Assembly (NCBI GenBank): GCA_964445815.1
Contig: CAYULW010000013.1
Coordinates: forward strand, 1 to 24,805
Reading direction: 5' to 3'
Source: CAYULW01 sp964445815
GTDB lineage: Bacteria; Bacteroidota; Bacteroidia; Flavobacteriales_E; Vicingaceae
DNA: 24,805 nucleotides
A program made the translations under genes and the position numbers. Shown here one piece after another: positions 24,384 through 24,805 of the stretch (positions within the stretch are counted from its first letter, which is position 1; every line of letters starts with the position of its first letter). The notes beneath the pieces were generated by a model. That model was given only the letters and a program-made list of their open reading frames with translations. It made no database searches and had not been told where the DNA came from.

Positions 24384-24805
24384 TTAAAAATCTTTTTTCT
24401 TTGCTTTATGAAGAATTCTTAAAACAGGGATAATTGTCCATAAACACAATACAGTTATGGATATGAATAGACCCATTTGAGTACCAAAAAATTGCTTAAA
24501 AACTGCTCCAGTATATCCCAACAAGGCAGAAATATCCAATTTCAATAGTATCAATGTTCTCGAAAGGTCAATAGGATTTAGCATGGTACCCAACAATGAT
24601 AGCTTATCCAAAGGATAATCCTCAAATAGCACCAAAGACATCAGGAAAATACCATCGTAGATCACTGCCATAAACAACCACATCAATACCGCATATCCAA
24701 AGCCCTTTATCTTGTTCTCATTATTCAATGATATGGTAAAAGCCAGGGCAACAAAGATGAAGGTTAAAAATACTCCGGTAAGTAAGAGTAACGAAAAATC
24801 CCAAA
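24384..24805 (-). CDS. nosY: NosY-like ABC permease (partial, N-terminus beyond window)
   Basis: The C-terminal part of a membrane permease that works with NosF and NosD in maturing the copper site of nitrous oxide reductase NosZ. The frame stays open to the window edge: upstream of the in-frame TTG at 24728 it reads TGVFLTFIFVALAFTISLNNE, so TTG is not the start and the gene is truncated by the window. The NosY signature NPIDLSRTLILLKLDISALLGYTGAVF is present in two adjacent blocks (about 24525-24605), and W-L-F-M-A-V-I-Y-D-G is also typical. Four hydrophobic segments are visible. The stop is 11 bp before the Rrf2 gene. The rest of the nos cluster should lie to the right. Confidence 0.85.
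   Translation of the reverse strand, partial: WDFSLLLLTGVFLTFIFVALAFTISLNNENKIKGFGYAVLMWLFMAVIYDGIFLMSLVLFEDYPLDKLSLLGTMLNPIDLSRTLILLKLDISALLGYTGAVFKQFFGTQMGLFISITVLCLWTIIPVLRILHKAKKKDF

Overview
The window looks like a chromosomal segment of an AT-rich member of the Bacteroidota, most likely a flavobacterium-like environmental lineage. The main reasons are a giant secreted protein with a type IX secretion (T9SS) C-terminal sorting domain, promoter elements close to the Bacteroidota TTG / TAnnTTTG consensus, and a NosY-type gene at the right edge. No species can be named from the sequence.

Layout. (1) Positions 1-8190 look like ordinary backbone: a six-fold MAM/CARDB-like repeat surface protein (146-6796, minus), thioredoxin reductase trxB (6976-7929, minus), and tRNA-Pro(GGG) (8069-8143, plus) with its terminator. 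(2) From the 3' end of tRNA-Pro to about 17.7-18.5 kb lies a probable integrated island. It opens with a large serine recombinase whose reading frame ends inside the tRNA gene. A small ORF sits upstream of the recombinase and overlaps it by ATGA. Next come a divergent small helix-turn-helix gene with an 18-bp palindrome in the shared promoter region, an unrecognised 460-aa gene, and an 830-bp non-coding stretch packed with inverted repeats. (3) The island's cargo runs on the plus strand from 12667 to 17716. It comprises a PIN-GNAT-PUA-like three-domain protein, a translationally coupled ASCH protein, a small membrane-anchored protein, and three helical proteins. Two of these three carry HEPN-like R-x4-6-H motifs; the third looks like a divergent relative of the second in which the Arg is replaced by Gln. 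A RadC-like JAB protein with a helical tail follows on the minus strand. The collection resembles an RNA-targeting or RNA-sensing defence/toxin cargo. I do not recognise the combination as a described system.

(4) From 18.5 kb onward the content looks more backbone-like: a PLP-dependent aminotransferase, a 416-bp gap containing a perfect 31-bp palindrome, a gene broken by two frameshifts (20244-20877), a lipoprotein/CopD-like pair, and a tightly packed minus-strand operon. That operon reads nosY (cut by the window edge), an Rrf2-family Fe-S regulator, a radical SAM protein and a heme-copper-oxidase-like membrane protein. It suggests nitrous oxide reduction with regulation by NO or redox state.

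The right end of the island is not resolved, because I found no convincing duplicate of the tRNA-Pro end. Functional statements on the cargo genes rest on motifs read by eye.
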